Positions 16,500 to 25,148 are shown, counted from the stretch's first letter. The stretch: 64,000 nucleotides of DNA from Thalassospira alkalitolerans (GCF_002115745.1 NZ_JFKB01000001.1:310001-374000), one strand, 5' to 3'. Made by a program: numbers and translations. The notes: generated by a model from the letters alone, not told the origin.

Positions 16500-17366
16500 T
16501 TAATCAGGTGAAAGAACAAAATCACGAAGTTCCGCGGTGACTTCCGGATCAATTCCAAACCAGCGATGAAAGCCCGGTCGTGCCTGATGGAGCAACATGC
16601 CTAAGCCATCAACAATCGAATTGCCGCGCTTTTGCGCCTGGGCCAGCAAATCAGTGATAAGCGGCGCATAAACAATATCGGTGACAAGAGCCGTTTGCGG
16701 CAAACCATCAAGATTAATTTCAAGCTTTGGCTGACCAACCATGCCAAGGCTTGTTGTATTAACCAGCAAGGATATATCGGCCAATGCCGCCGGTTCCAAC
16801 GGCCAATCAACAACCTTGATACGCGGATCATTAATTTCAGCCGCCAGATCATCGGCGCGTTTGCGTGTGCGATTGGCAATGCGGATTTCCGGGCTGCCTT
16901 CGTCAAGCAGGGCGAATAAAACCGCCCGCGATGCCCCGCCAGCCCCCAGAACCACCGCTGGTCCAGCACAAAAATCCGCATTCGGGGCTTCCTGACGCAG
17001 GTTTTCGATAAAACCGAACCCATCGGTATTATCGCCTAGTATCCGGCCATCCTTGGCAAAAGTTACGGTATTTACCGCCCCGATCCGCCGCGCCCGATCC
17101 GACAATTCATCACATTCAGGCATCGCCATTTCCTTTTGCGGAATGGTGACATTAACCCCGGAAAAACCCAGATTGCGCAGGGAAATAAGGGCGGCCTGAA
17201 AGTTTTTGGGCTCGACCGGCAGCGGCATATAAGACCCGTCGATCCCGTATTTCGCCAGCCAATAACCCTGCAAACGCGGCGATTTTGAATGCGATACCGG
17301 CCATCCCATCACACCGGCAAGGCGTGATGTACCTGACAAAGTTTGATAGGGAATCCGAGAGGTCAT
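16500..17366 (-). CDS. aroE: Shikimate dehydrogenase
   Basis: A 288-residue NADPH-dependent enzyme reducing 3-dehydroshikimate to shikimate in the aromatic amino-acid pathway. The substrate site shows GWPVSHSKSPRLQGYW (start of the fold, with the SxS pair), NVTIPQKE with the catalytic Lys, and NTDGFGF with the catalytic Asp. The cofactor site is VLGAGGASRAVLFAL. The ATG at 17366 has AGGAA 8 nt upstream and is preferred to a longer frame reaching 17435, which would overlap maf. Confidence 0.96.
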   Translation of the reverse strand: MTSRIPYQTLSGTSRLAGVMGWPVSHSKSPRLQGYWLAKYGIDGSYMPLPVEPKNFQAALISLRNLGFSGVNVTIPQKEMAMPECDELSDRARRIGAVNTVTFAKDGRILGDNTDGFGFIENLRQEAPNADFCAGPAVVLGAGGASRAVLFALLDEGSPEIRIANRTRKRADDLAAEINDPRIKVVDWPLEPAALADISLLVNTTSLGMVGQPKLEINLDGLPQTALVTDIVYAPLITDLLAQAQKRGNSIVDGLGMLLHQARPGFHRWFGIDPEVTAELRDFVLSPD

Positions 17367-17397
17367 GGTTAAATTTCCTGCCTGAAAATCGGTTTTG

Positions 17398-17994
17398 TTA
17401 TGATTTAAGAATACCGTGATCACGCAAAAACCCAATCAACGGCAAAAGCGGTAACCCCAGCACAGTAAAGAAATCCCCGCGCACCTCGGTAAACAACTGC
17501 GCACCAAGACCTTCAAGCTGATAACCGCCGACACAATTATAAATCTCGTCACCACAGGCATCTAGATAATCATCAAGCCATTCTTCGGTAAAATTACGCA
17601 TGGTCAGATGGGCGGTATCGATCTTGCCCCAAATACGCGATCCTTCTTTATAAACCACGGCGGCTGAAACCAATTGATGGGTCTTACCCCGCAGGGCCAA
17701 AAGCTGAGCCCGGGTGTTGTCACGATCGCGTGGCTTGTCAAACCAGATGCCATTGCATTCCAACATCTGATCCGCAGCAATTACAATGCCATCGGGCTGT
17801 TGGCGATACATACGCAACGCCTTCATTTCAGCCAGAGTTTCGGCCGCTTCGGCAGCCTTGGCCCCTTCGGCCTTCATCGATTGCTTGTAACCTTCCTCGT
17901 CAATCATCGAGGCAATGGCTTCACAATCAACACCCGCATTTTTCAGCATGGTGAAACGGGCTTTGCTGCTTGAAGCCAGAATAAGCCGGGTCAT
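17398..17994 (-). CDS. maf: Maf-family nucleotide pyrophosphatase
   Basis: A 198-residue Maf protein, which hydrolyses non-canonical or excess nucleoside triphosphates. It begins LILASSSKARFTMLKNAGV, the Maf signature with the phosphate-binding SxSxxR pattern, and continues with IVIAADQML (catalytic Asp) and a conserved GGYQLEGLG. Length fits the family. Maf next to aroE and coaE beside oriC is a classic alphaproteobacterial arrangement. Confidence 0.94.
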   Translation of the reverse strand: MTRLILASSSKARFTMLKNAGVDCEAIASMIDEEGYKQSMKAEGAKAAEAAETLAEMKALRMYRQQPDGIVIAADQMLECNGIWFDKPRDRDNTRAQLLALRGKTHQLVSAAVVYKEGSRIWGKIDTAHLTMRNFTEEWLDDYLDACGDEIYNCVGGYQLEGLGAQLFTEVRGDFFTVLGLPLLPLIGFLRDHGILKS

Positions 17995-18062
17995 GGTCAG
18001 TATCCTTAATGCACTTAAATCAGGATCAGGTTGGTATCAAAATCAAACCTTCGGGTCAGGAC

Positions 18063-18887
18063 CTAATGTCCGCGACGGTCATACATGGTTGCCATAATCA
18101 TCGCAGCGGTTTCTTCGATGGATCGTCTGGTAACATTGATAATCTTCCAACCACGATCGGTAAAATAACGTCGGGCCTGATGGACTTCGTTACGCACGGC
18201 AACCGGATCAACATAATCACCGCCCTCGCCGCGTTCGATCTGGCGCAGGCGGTTTTTACGGATCGAAACCAATTGATCAACATCCTTGATCAACCCAACC
18301 ACCAACGGCTTTTTCAACTGATCCAGTTCCGGCGGCAACGGACAGCCGGGAACAAACGGCACATTGGCGGTTTTAATGCCACGATTGGCCAAATAGACCG
18401 AGGTCGGGGTTTTTGATGTCCGCGATACGCCAACAATCACCACATCGGCTTCTTCCAAATCCCAGGCTGATTGCCCGTCATCATGGGACAGAGTGAAATC
18501 AATGGCCTCGATCCGGTTAAAGTAATCCTCGTCCATTTTATGCAATGCACCGGTCCGGCCGCGCGATTGCTGTCCCAAATAACCGGCCATCATGGTGATG
18601 GTGTTATCAAGCACATGACTGTGCGGGATCTGCAAACGACGACAGCCTTCTTCAAGCTTGCGACGAATATCGCTATCAAAAACGGTATATAAAACGATCC
18701 CCGGATTGCGTTCAATATCGGCAAGTACACGGGCAAGCTGAGCATCGGTGCGGATCAGCGACCAGACATGTTCATGGGCCCGAACATCAGGGAACTGCGC
18801 AATACAGGCGCGCGCCACCCCATCAACGGTTTCCCCGGTCGAATCAGACACAAGATGAAGATGAAAGATATTATCGTCGTCAATCAT
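18063..18887 (-). CDS. ppsR: Pyruvate, phosphate dikinase regulatory protein (kinase/pyrophosphorylase)
   Basis: A 274-residue DUF299 protein that switches pyruvate phosphate dikinase or PEP synthase on and off by ADP-dependent phosphorylation and phosphate-dependent dephosphorylation. FHLHLVSDSTGETVDGVARA opens the protein and the P-loop-like GVSRTSKTPTSVYLANRG (about 153-170) with NVPFVPGCPLP follows, both family hallmarks. It is the first gene of the left-going origin operon and its upstream region is oriC. Confidence 0.94.
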   Translation of the reverse strand: MIDDDNIFHLHLVSDSTGETVDGVARACIAQFPDVRAHEHVWSLIRTDAQLARVLADIERNPGIVLYTVFDSDIRRKLEEGCRRLQIPHSHVLDNTITMMAGYLGQQSRGRTGALHKMDEDYFNRIEAIDFTLSHDDGQSAWDLEEADVVIVGVSRTSKTPTSVYLANRGIKTANVPFVPGCPLPPELDQLKKPLVVGLIKDVDQLVSIRKNRLRQIERGEGGDYVDPVAVRNEVHQARRYFTDRGWKIINVTRRSIEETAAMIMATMYDRRGH

Positions 18888-19499
18888 AACCGGTATGTAT
18901 TACGTCCCTGTTCGAAATTTTGATCACCTTCAATCATATAAGCTCGGCAACCCCAACCCTAAATTAAACCGACGGAGTCGCGCCTGTGGATAAATGTGAA
19001 TAACGGGGGCGACTCCGGCCAAATCTTTTCCACAGTTTTTATCATCCCCGTCATACATATTTTCTCAAACCATCTATCCCGCGGTGGAAAACCCGAAAAT
19101 TCTTTATGTGAGAACAAGGATAACAAAGCCAAAATCAATTTAATCCCCGTTATTCACCTTATTCAAAATCGGCTTTTCCCAAGCTTACATCTGGGAGTCG
19201 TTCGGAGTCGTCCCCAGTTTTCCCCAGATCGACTTGAGATGAATCATTTTTCCCGAGTCGCAATGTGGATAAACTGTGCGTCGAATTTAATCCCCGTTAT
19301 CCACAGGCATCCACTAACAAACAACATCCTTTTTTATTTAAGAAGGTTTTGTTAGAGACACGGTGGAAAAACGATCTGGAAAGGCTTCAGGACAAAATTC
19401 ACGTGTCAGAGATCGGGAACCAGACAAGAGCAATCAGAACCACCGTTTTCGGGCATATTGCCTAAAACGAGCTGTTTTGATCCGTAAACAGGAAACGCT
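18888..19499. other. oriC: Predicted chromosomal replication origin (oriC)
   Basis: A 612-bp gene-free region between diverging ppsR and hemE. DnaA boxes matching TTATNCACA are at 18985-18993, 18995-19003 and 19264-19272 (minus) and 19297-19305 (plus). One-mismatch boxes are at 19026, 19150 and 19159. Three boxes share an extended CCCCGTTAT-YCAC context. Six GANTC methylation sites lie between 18975 and 19259. An A/T-rich stretch at about 19310-19350 beside the last boxes is the candidate unwinding element, bounded by an 8-bp inverted repeat (19314-19321 with 19348-19355). The setting ppsR-maf-aroE on one side and hemE on the other is that of the Caulobacter-type origin. Confidence 0.9.
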
Positions 19500-20537
19500 A
19501 TGCCCAAACCTACAAAAACGTTTTTGCGCGCCCTTACCGGCGAAACATTACCCGTACCCCCCATATGGCTAATGCGCCAGGCGGGTCGTTATCTGCCAGA
19601 GTATCGCGCAACCCGGGCAGAAGCCGGATCGTTTCTTGATCTTTGTTATAACCCGAAACTTGCTTGCGAAGTCACCTTGCAGCCGCTTAGGCGCTATGAC
19701 TTCGATGCGGCAATATTGTTCTCCGACATTCTTGTGATACCGCAGGCACTTGGACAGCATTTGGCCTTCAAACAAGGAGAAGGCCCACAGCTTGATCCCA
19801 TTCGTGATGCTTCGGGTCTTGGTCGGCTTAAGGTTAATGGCATTCATGACATTCTTGGTCCGATCTATGAAACGGTTTCCAAGTTATCGGTATCTATCCC
19901 GTCCCATACGTCGCTGATCGGCTTTGCCGGATCACCATGGACGGTGGCGACCTATATGGTTGAAGGAAAAGGTAGCAAGGATTTTGCTAATATTCGTCGC
20001 TTTGCCTATGGCGATCCGACCGGGTTTGATCAACTGATTGCCATTCTGGTCGAAGCCACAACGCAATACCTTCTGAAACAGGTTGAGGCCGGTGCAGAAT
20101 GCATCCAGTTGTTTGAAACCTGGGGCGGGGTTTTGTCGGAAAATGGCTTTAGACGCTGGGTGATTGAACCAACCAAAAAGATTGTCGCAAATCTTAAGGT
20201 GGTACATCCGGATTTGCCGGTAATTGGCTTTCCAAGGGGTGCCGGTTTGCATTTGATTGATTTCAAGCAACAGACCGGGGTTGATGCGGTTGGGATTGAT
20301 AGTGGTGTGCCGCTAAAATGGGTGGCGGAAAACCTTCAGCCGCTTGGTCCGGTTCAGGGCAATCTTGATCCGATGTATCTGATTACCGGCGGGGACGAGA
20401 TGATCACGGAAACGTGCCGTATCCTTGATACATTGGCCAAGGGTCCGTTCATCTTTAACCTTGGACATGGCATTACGCCGGAAACCTCGCCGGAAAATGT
20501 CGGCAAGCTGGTGGAATTTATCCGAAATTATCGTTGA
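19500..20537 (+). CDS. hemE: Uroporphyrinogen decarboxylase
   Basis: A 345-residue enzyme converting uroporphyrinogen III to coproporphyrinogen III. The start shows [20 protein letters not shown] with the conserved Arg pair, then [12 protein letters not shown] with the catalytic Asp, [15 protein letters not shown], and the C-terminal [11 protein letters not shown]. Length matches the family. AGGAAA lies 6 nt before the ATG. It is the first gene right of oriC and begins the hemE-hemH-hemJ group; transcription likely starts inside or at the edge of oriC, as for hemE in Caulobacter. Confidence 0.97.
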   Translation: MPKPTKTFLRALTGETLPVPPIWLMRQAGRYLPEYRATRAEAGSFLDLCYNPKLACEVTLQPLRRYDFDAAILFSDILVIPQALGQHLAFKQGEGPQLDPIRDASGLGRLKVNGIHDILGPIYETVSKLSVSIPSHTSLIGFAGSPWTVATYMVEGKGSKDFANIRRFAYGDPTGFDQLIAILVEATTQYLLKQVEAGAECIQLFETWGGVLSENGFRRWVIEPTKKIVANLKVVHPDLPVIGFPRGAGLHLIDFKQQTGVDAVGIDSGVPLKWVAENLQPLGPVQGNLDPMYLITGGDEMITETCRILDTLAKGPFIFNLGHGITPETSPENVGKLVEFIRNYR

Positions 20538-20544
20538 TAATTGA

Positions 20545-20561
20545 AATCGATCAAATCGATT
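20545..20561. promoter_or_regulatory. Palindrome AATCGAT-CAA-ATCGATT after hemE
   Basis: Perfect 7-bp arms around a 3-nt spacer in the hemE-hemH gap, 152 bp before the hemH start. It could be an operator for hemH; no known consensus was matched. Confidence 0.35.
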
Positions 20562-20712
20562 GAGAAATTCAATGTATAAAATGGCTTAAACCCGTTGCGC
20601 TTCGATTCTGATCGGCCATTATGAGGTCGGGAACATGTGAAGCGGAACGGGGTTATCCAGACGTGACTTCGGGATTGCCCGCAGTCGTCACGACGCCATG
20701 AAGGATATGCCT

Positions 20713-21825
20713 ATGTCCGAGACGAAGCGTAAAAAACGCGCAATTATTCTGTTCAATCTGGGCGGACCGGATGGACCGGATGCGGTAAAACCATTCCTGT
20801 TCAACCTGTTTAATGATCCGGCAATTATCAGCTTGCCCAATCCGTTCCGTTATTTTTTGGCCAAGCTGGTTTCAAGCCGCCGTGCCCCGATTGCACGCGA
20901 GATTTATGCTCATATCGGTGGAAAATCACCGCTTTTGGAATTGACGCGGGAACAGGCTAATGCGCTTGAAACTGCGCTAAACGGGCTTGATGACGGTTAT
21001 GAAAATCGTTGTTTCATTGCTATGCGGTATTGGAAACCGTTTGCGGCTGAAACCGCGGCCGCAGTTAAGGCATGGGGCGCGGATGAACAGATATTACTGC
21101 CGCTTTATCCGCAATATTCAACAACGACCAGCGGATCATCGGTCAAGGACTGGAAACAGGCCTGTCATGATGTTGGATTAAAAACACTGATTAAAACGGC
21201 ATGCTGTTATCCGACCAATTCAGGCTTTGTCCAAGCCACGGCTGAAATGGTTAAAGCCGGTTATGAAAATGCCTTGAAAAAGGCCGCCGAGCTTGGTGTT
21301 GGCAAGCCGCGTCTGTTGTTTTCAGCTCATGGTGTGCCAAAGGTCGTGATTACCAAACGCGGTGATCCTTATCAGTCGCAGATTGAAAAATCGGCCCAGG
21401 CGGTGGTGGATGAAATGGCGATCACGGATTTGGACTGGCTGGTATGTTATCAAAGTCGGGTCGGACCAATGGAATGGATTGGACCCTCGACCGAGCACGA
21501 AATTGAACGTGCCGGTAAAGATGGCGTACCATTGGTGATTGTACCGATTGCCTTTGTTTCCGAGCATTCTGAAACGCTGGTCGAGCTTGATATCGAATAT
21601 CGCGAAATTGCCGATCACCTGAAAATTCCGATTTATGAACGGGTTCGCACGGTGTGTTCGCATCCGCGCTTTATTGCCGGGCTGGTTGATGTGGTCAAAG
21701 AAACCCAGGATGTTCTTGATCAGAACGGATCGGACGATTACAGCCTTGAAACGCGGGGCTGGTGGTGCCCGGACGATCATAGCTGTGCGGTAGCCAAACA
21801 ACCGTCAGGTGCTGGTCGCGCCTGA
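20713..21825 (+). CDS. hemH: Ferrochelatase
   Basis: A 370-residue ferrochelatase, inserting ferrous iron into protoporphyrin IX. It begins RAIILFNLGGPDGPDAVKPFLFNLF, a family signature, and carries LLFSAHGVPKVV with the catalytic His and YPQYSTTTSGS. The C terminus has WWCPDDHSC, two cysteines in a tail region that in some ferrochelatases helps bind a 2Fe-2S cluster; whether it does here is unknown. Three ATGs compete (20698, 20707, 20713); AAGGA at 20701 is well placed only for 20713. The gap to hemE is 175 bp. Confidence 0.96.
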   Translation: MSETKRKKRAIILFNLGGPDGPDAVKPFLFNLFNDPAIISLPNPFRYFLAKLVSSRRAPIAREIYAHIGGKSPLLELTREQANALETALNGLDDGYENRCFIAMRYWKPFAAETAAAVKAWGADEQILLPLYPQYSTTTSGSSVKDWKQACHDVGLKTLIKTACCYPTNSGFVQATAEMVKAGYENALKKAAELGVGKPRLLFSAHGVPKVVITKRGDPYQSQIEKSAQAVVDEMAITDLDWLVCYQSRVGPMEWIGPSTEHEIERAGKDGVPLVIVPIAFVSEHSETLVELDIEYREIADHLKIPIYERVRTVCSHPRFIAGLVDVVKETQDVLDQNGSDDYSLETRGWWCPDDHSCAVAKQPSGAGRA

Positions 21826-21836
21826 TTTCGTGGTCA

Positions 21837-21866
21837 GACTTGCCCCGCAAAAGGGGCAAGTCGTTT
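21837..21866 (+). terminator. Terminator-like hairpin after hemH
   Basis: A perfect 10-bp stem GACTTGCCCC/GGGGCAAGTC with a 6-nt loop (21837-21862) is followed by GTTTGG. The T-run is short, so termination may be partial, with read-through to hemJ. Confidence 0.65.
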
Positions 21867-21943
21867 GGCGTGCAGGCTTTTGTGATGTAATACCATTTTC
21901 AGATAGAAAATCGATTTTCCCGGATCGAGCGTAAGAGAGAGAT

Positions 21944-22372
21944 ATGGATACCTATAGCGTCATTAAATCCCTGCATGTCATCAGCATCATTGCGTGGATG
22001 GCTGGTCTTTTGTATTTACCACGGCTTTTTGTTTATCACTGTGAAGTTGCGCCGGGGTCAGAAGCCAGCGAAAAGTTCAAGATCATGGAACGTCGGTTGC
22101 TGCGGGCGATTATGAATCCGGCGATGATCGCATCGTGGATTTTTGGTGGCTATATGATCCATGGCAGCGGTGCAATGACCGAAGGGTGGTTCCACGTTAA
22201 ATTGCTTTGCGTGGTTTTGATGACCGGCATGCATATGATGATGGCGCGTTATCGCCGGATGTTTGAATCCGATGGAAACGTCAAATCCCAGAAATTCTTT
22301 AGAATTTTGAACGAGGGACCGACCATTTTGATGATTGTGATTGTCTTTATGGTGATCGGCAGACCCTTTTAA
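21944..22372 (+). CDS. hemJ: Protoporphyrinogen IX oxidase HemJ
   Basis: A 142-residue membrane protein of the HemJ (UPF0093) family, which oxidises protoporphyrinogen IX, the step before ferrochelatase. SLHVISIIAWMAGLLYLPRLFVYH at the N terminus holds the conserved His of helix 1; four transmembrane helices are visible, and the protein ends with the conserved ILMIVIVFMVIGRPF. GAGAGAG precedes the ATG. Adjacent hemE and hemH support the role. Confidence 0.95.
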   Translation: MDTYSVIKSLHVISIIAWMAGLLYLPRLFVYHCEVAPGSEASEKFKIMERRLLRAIMNPAMIASWIFGGYMIHGSGAMTEGWFHVKLLCVVLMTGMHMMMARYRRMFESDGNVKSQKFFRILNEGPTILMIVIVFMVIGRPF

Positions 22373-22421
22373 TTAGGGGATGTGTTCGGATATTTTTTAA
22401 ATCATTTCGATTTGAAAATAA

Positions 22422-22450
22422 AAAGGCCGCCAAACTGGCGGCCTTTGTTT
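22422..22450. terminator. Bidirectional terminator between hemJ and secB
   Basis: Perfect 10-bp stem AAAGGCCGCC/GGCGGCCTTT with a 5-nt loop; a T-rich stretch follows on the right and an A-rich stretch precedes on the left, serving both convergent genes. Confidence 0.9.
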
Positions 22451-22472
22451 TGGTATCGTATCAAATAGGAAA

Positions 22473-22967
22473 TCAGGCGTTGCCCGCAGGCTCGCCTTCC
22501 ATCTGTTTGGCAAACTTTTTGCGGAAAAGTTCAGCAAAATCAATCTGCTGCATCATAAGCGGCGGGAAGCCACCATCGGCCGTCAGATCAGAGATGATTT
22601 TACGAACATAGGGGAACAACATGCGTGGGACTTCGATCAGAAGAACCGGCAGGCGATGCTGTTCTTCAACATTCAGGGTCACGACGGCGCCATATTGAAG
22701 TTCGGCGATGAAGGCAACCTTGTCGGCAACATCGGCTTTGACGTTGATTTTGATGGTTACTTCATGAAGCTTTTGATCCTGAGTGGTGCGCGCCTCGACA
22801 TCGACATCGATGTTGATTTTTGGCTGCTGCTGCAGGGCGACACTTTCCGGTGCATTTGGATTTTCAAACGAAAGATCCTTGATGTACTGGGTATGGATCG
22901 TGATCGGGTTGCCGGCCGGCTTCTGTTCTTCGCCGTCCTGTGCTGCACCGGTATTGGTTTCGGCCAT
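22473..22967 (-). CDS. secB: Protein-export chaperone SecB
   Basis: A 164-residue acidic chaperone that holds preproteins unfolded and hands them to SecA. The core starts ITIHTQYIKDLSFENPNAPES and includes VFIAELQYGAVVTL-like VAFIAELQYGAVVTLN, and RMLFPYVRKIISDLTADGGFPPLMMQQIDF, a SecB signature. The length fits alphaproteobacterial SecB (about 155-165). The leader is 33 nt away from a nested inverted repeat at 23000-23055. In other alphaproteobacteria secB adjoins dnaQ. Confidence 0.96.
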   Translation of the reverse strand: MAETNTGAAQDGEEQKPAGNPITIHTQYIKDLSFENPNAPESVALQQQPKINIDVDVEARTTQDQKLHEVTIKINVKADVADKVAFIAELQYGAVVTLNVEEQHRLPVLLIEVPRMLFPYVRKIISDLTADGGFPPLMMQQIDFAELFRKKFAKQMEGEPAGNA

Positions 22968-22999
22968 TAAAGTCTAACTCCCTAAAATCTTGGTCTTGA

Positions 23000-23055
23000 T
23001 CAGAAACAAGCCGTTCAGAAAACCTTCTGAAACTGGCTGATATGCTTGTTTCTGA
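23000..23055 (-). repeat. Nested inverted repeat in the secB leader
   Basis: Outer arms of 12 perfect bp (23000-23011 with 23044-23055) enclose a 7-bp inner hairpin TTCAGAA-AACC-TTCTGAA (23014-23031), and an alternative AGCC/GGCT pairing exists between them. It ends 33 bp upstream of the secB ATG, so it is probably within the secB 5' untranslated RNA or overlaps its promoter. Confidence 0.6.
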
Positions 23056-23263
23056 CGCCGCAACCCTGCGGCAGGTTCTATGATGGCTAGCATGTCTGTT
23101 AGGCACGGGCAAGAAAATCGCCACATGATATACGCTTGTCATAATGGCATGTCGGGGACGTAACATCGGCGCAGAACAGCGCATTTTCACAGGTCACCTG
23201 CCCCTGGTTTTCACAGACGAGATGATTGTCTAGTTACAGGATGTTCGTCAGGCTATTGAAACG

Positions 23264-23297
23264 ACAACAGGACCCGGCATGGCCAAGGTCCTGTTGT
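23264..23297 (-). terminator. Stem-loop, candidate fxsA terminator
   Basis: Perfect 11-bp stem ACAACAGGACC/GGTCCTGTTGT with a 12-nt loop. On the minus strand it is followed by CGTTTC only, so terminator activity is uncertain. It lies 128 nt past the fxsA stop. Confidence 0.5.
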
Positions 23298-23424
23298 GAT
23301 GATTTTTGACGTTTTAGGATCAGGACCCTAGGCATGCGTGTTTTAGCAACAGGCCGTAAAGCAGGATGACAAATATGTTTTGCAATCAGTCTTTGCGGTT
23401 ACCAGTCAAAATCACCCCTTAAAA

Positions 23425-24030
23425 TTATTTCCGGGGGTTTTGCGGTGGCAAATTGCGTGGATCATTGTCATTGCCCGGATTTTCATCTGTGGCATTGCCA
23501 TTATCATTGGAACGATCATGGGACGGTCCGACATTTTCAAAATCCCCATCAATGATCGGGCCGCTGCCCGGACGGTGACCACCCGTTGACGAATTGTTCC
23601 CGGGTGAAGCCCGGCCATTTGACGATCCCGGATTGCCATAGGTCCGACGCGAGAAATTGGTGCGGATATTGCCTGATTTAACCAGTTTCATGATGACACC
23701 GGCGCCAACGGCCTTGCGCAAGGGCGGGATCAACAACAAAAATCCCATGGTATCGGTAACAAAACCCGGGGTTAGTAACAATACACCGGCAATCAGAATA
23801 CAGATGCCGTCAAACATTGCCCCGATTGGCATTTCGCCCTGATCCATCTGTGTTTGTGCACGGGCAAGGGTTTGCAGGCCCTGTGCACGCATCAAAGATG
23901 TTCCGATCACAGCCGTTAAAATGACGATGGCAATGGTTGGCCATAACCCGATCAGTTCGCCTGCCTGAATAAAGACGGCGATTTCGATGATCGGCATAGC
24001 CACGAATATAGCCAGAAAATAAAAACCCAT
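23425..24030 (-). CDS. fxsA: FxsA-family membrane protein
   Basis: A 201-residue inner-membrane protein. The FxsA domain (about 1-125) shows AIFVAMPIIEIAVFIQAGELIGLWPTI, GTSLMRAQGLQTL and the signature ILIAGVLLLTPGFVTDTMGFLLLIPPLR, with about four hydrophobic segments. The remaining 75 residues are Asn/Gly/Ser/Pro-rich and probably disordered in the cytoplasm. E. coli FxsA affects phage T7 exclusion by F; the cellular role is otherwise unknown. Neighbours secB and timA match the usual alphaproteobacterial cluster. Confidence 0.9.
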   Translation of the reverse strand: MGFYFLAIFVAMPIIEIAVFIQAGELIGLWPTIAIVILTAVIGTSLMRAQGLQTLARAQTQMDQGEMPIGAMFDGICILIAGVLLLTPGFVTDTMGFLLLIPPLRKAVGAGVIMKLVKSGNIRTNFSRRTYGNPGSSNGRASPGNNSSTGGHRPGSGPIIDGDFENVGPSHDRSNDNGNATDENPGNDNDPRNLPPQNPRK

Positions 24031-24413
24031 TTTTTCTCCGCTCGGCTTTGCGTTTGGGTGACCTGATCGTGTTTGATCGATGTCGTTTTAAAGAAACATA
24101 CTTTGACAGGACCGGTCCGCAAAGCGCAGTATTGTATAAATATGTTGGATTTCAGATATTTCGCTTTGATTTGACCTGAAATTCTCTTGGAATTTGACGG
24201 CAAACTATCTGCATAACTGGACGAAAATGCGGCAGTTTGCCAACATGTTCATGACGGTATTATAAGTGTCCAAACCTGCAAGGTGAAACCGATCACATTT
24301 TTTGTGCGATCCACAGTTGCCCTTGCATTCGCGACGGTCCATACCATTTCACGACAACGGTAGTTTTGTTGTTATCGGCGTTTTTTGAAACCTTACAGAT
24401 CAAGAGTTCGGGC
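24031..24413. promoter_or_regulatory. Divergent control region between fxsA and timA
   Basis: 383 bp without a gene. The 10-bp perfect palindrome GGACCGGTCC (24109-24118) directly follows a TTGACA (24103-24108) on the plus strand; no well-spaced -10 was found. Nothing else is distinct. Confidence 0.35.
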
Positions 24414-25148
24414 TTGCAGTATTTCGATATCATCCTTTTCGCATTGATCGCTGTTTTTCTGGTGTTGCGTTTGCGCAGTACCCTTGGCCGTCGTAATGGC
24501 GAAGAAAAACAGGGCCCAACGGATGTCTTTGGCCGTCGTCCTCACGAGGATGACAGCAATGACACCGCCCATGGTGCCGGTGCTGCCAATGGCGCGCCGC
24601 AACCATCAGACAATGTTTATCGCTTGCCCGATGCCGATAAGGCGACGGGTAAGGATCAGGGCGGTGTTGCCCCAGATAGCAGCGCGTTCGGTGTTTTGCA
24701 GGAAATTCAGAAAACCGATCCCGATTTCACCCAGCAGGATTTCCTGAATGGGGCGCGGATGGCGTTTGAGATGATTGTCGAATATTTTGCCAAGGGCGAC
24801 AAGGATGGCCTGAACCCGCTTTTATCACCCGAGGTTTACAAGAATTTCGCAGCGGCGATTGATGCGCGCGCAGAAAAGGGTGAACAGGAAGAAACCACGC
24901 TGGTTGGTATTAAAAGTGCCACCATCGATGATGCCAGCTTTGAAGGCCGGACGGCTTATATCACCATCAAATTTGTGTCCGAGGAAGTATCGGTCATTCG
25001 CAATAATGATGGCGATGTGATTTCGGGTGATCCCAATAAGGTGGTCGAGGCCGAAGACCTTTGGACGTTCGCACGCAATATCGAAAGCCGCGATCCTAAC
25101 TGGTTGCTGGTTGCGACCGAGACCCCCGATGAAGAAGCCGCGAAATAA
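24414..25148 (+). CDS. timA: Tim44-like inner-membrane protein TimA
   Basis: A 244-residue protein with one N-terminal transmembrane helix (LQYFDIILFALIAVFLVLRLRSTLGRR) and a C-terminal Tim44/MBA1-like domain from about residue 110 (NGARMAFEMIVEYFAKGDKDGLNPLLSPEVYKNF ... WTFARNIESRDPNWLLVAT). In Caulobacter and Magnetospirillum such proteins sit in the inner membrane and bear on protein sorting. The start is uncertain: TTG at 24414 gives the usual N terminus and has AAGAG upstream; a TTG at 24366 is also open. A clear terminator follows at 25253. Confidence 0.88.
   Translation: MQYFDIILFALIAVFLVLRLRSTLGRRNGEEKQGPTDVFGRRPHEDDSNDTAHGAGAANGAPQPSDNVYRLPDADKATGKDQGGVAPDSSAFGVLQEIQKTDPDFTQQDFLNGARMAFEMIVEYFAKGDKDGLNPLLSPEVYKNFAAAIDARAEKGEQEETTLVGIKSATIDDASFEGRTAYITIKFVSEEVSVIRNNDGDVISGDPNKVVEAEDLWTFARNIESRDPNWLLVATETPDEEAAK

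Larger units (their letters stand above)
22968..23424. other. Gene-free stretch rich in hairpins between secB and fxsA
   Basis: 457 bp without a supported gene. It holds a nested inverted repeat (23000-23055), a small hairpin GCCGCA-ACCC-TGCGGC (23057-23072) and a perfect 11-bp stem-loop (23264-23297). Promoters for secB must lie here, and the last hairpin may end the fxsA transcript. No reading frame that is not a shadow of secB was found. Confidence 0.6.

Noticed and set aside
19139-19155. CtrA-box-like TTAA-N7-TATT in oriC
   Set aside because: The second half-site deviates from TTAA at two positions, and the bases are better explained by the DnaA-box repeat.
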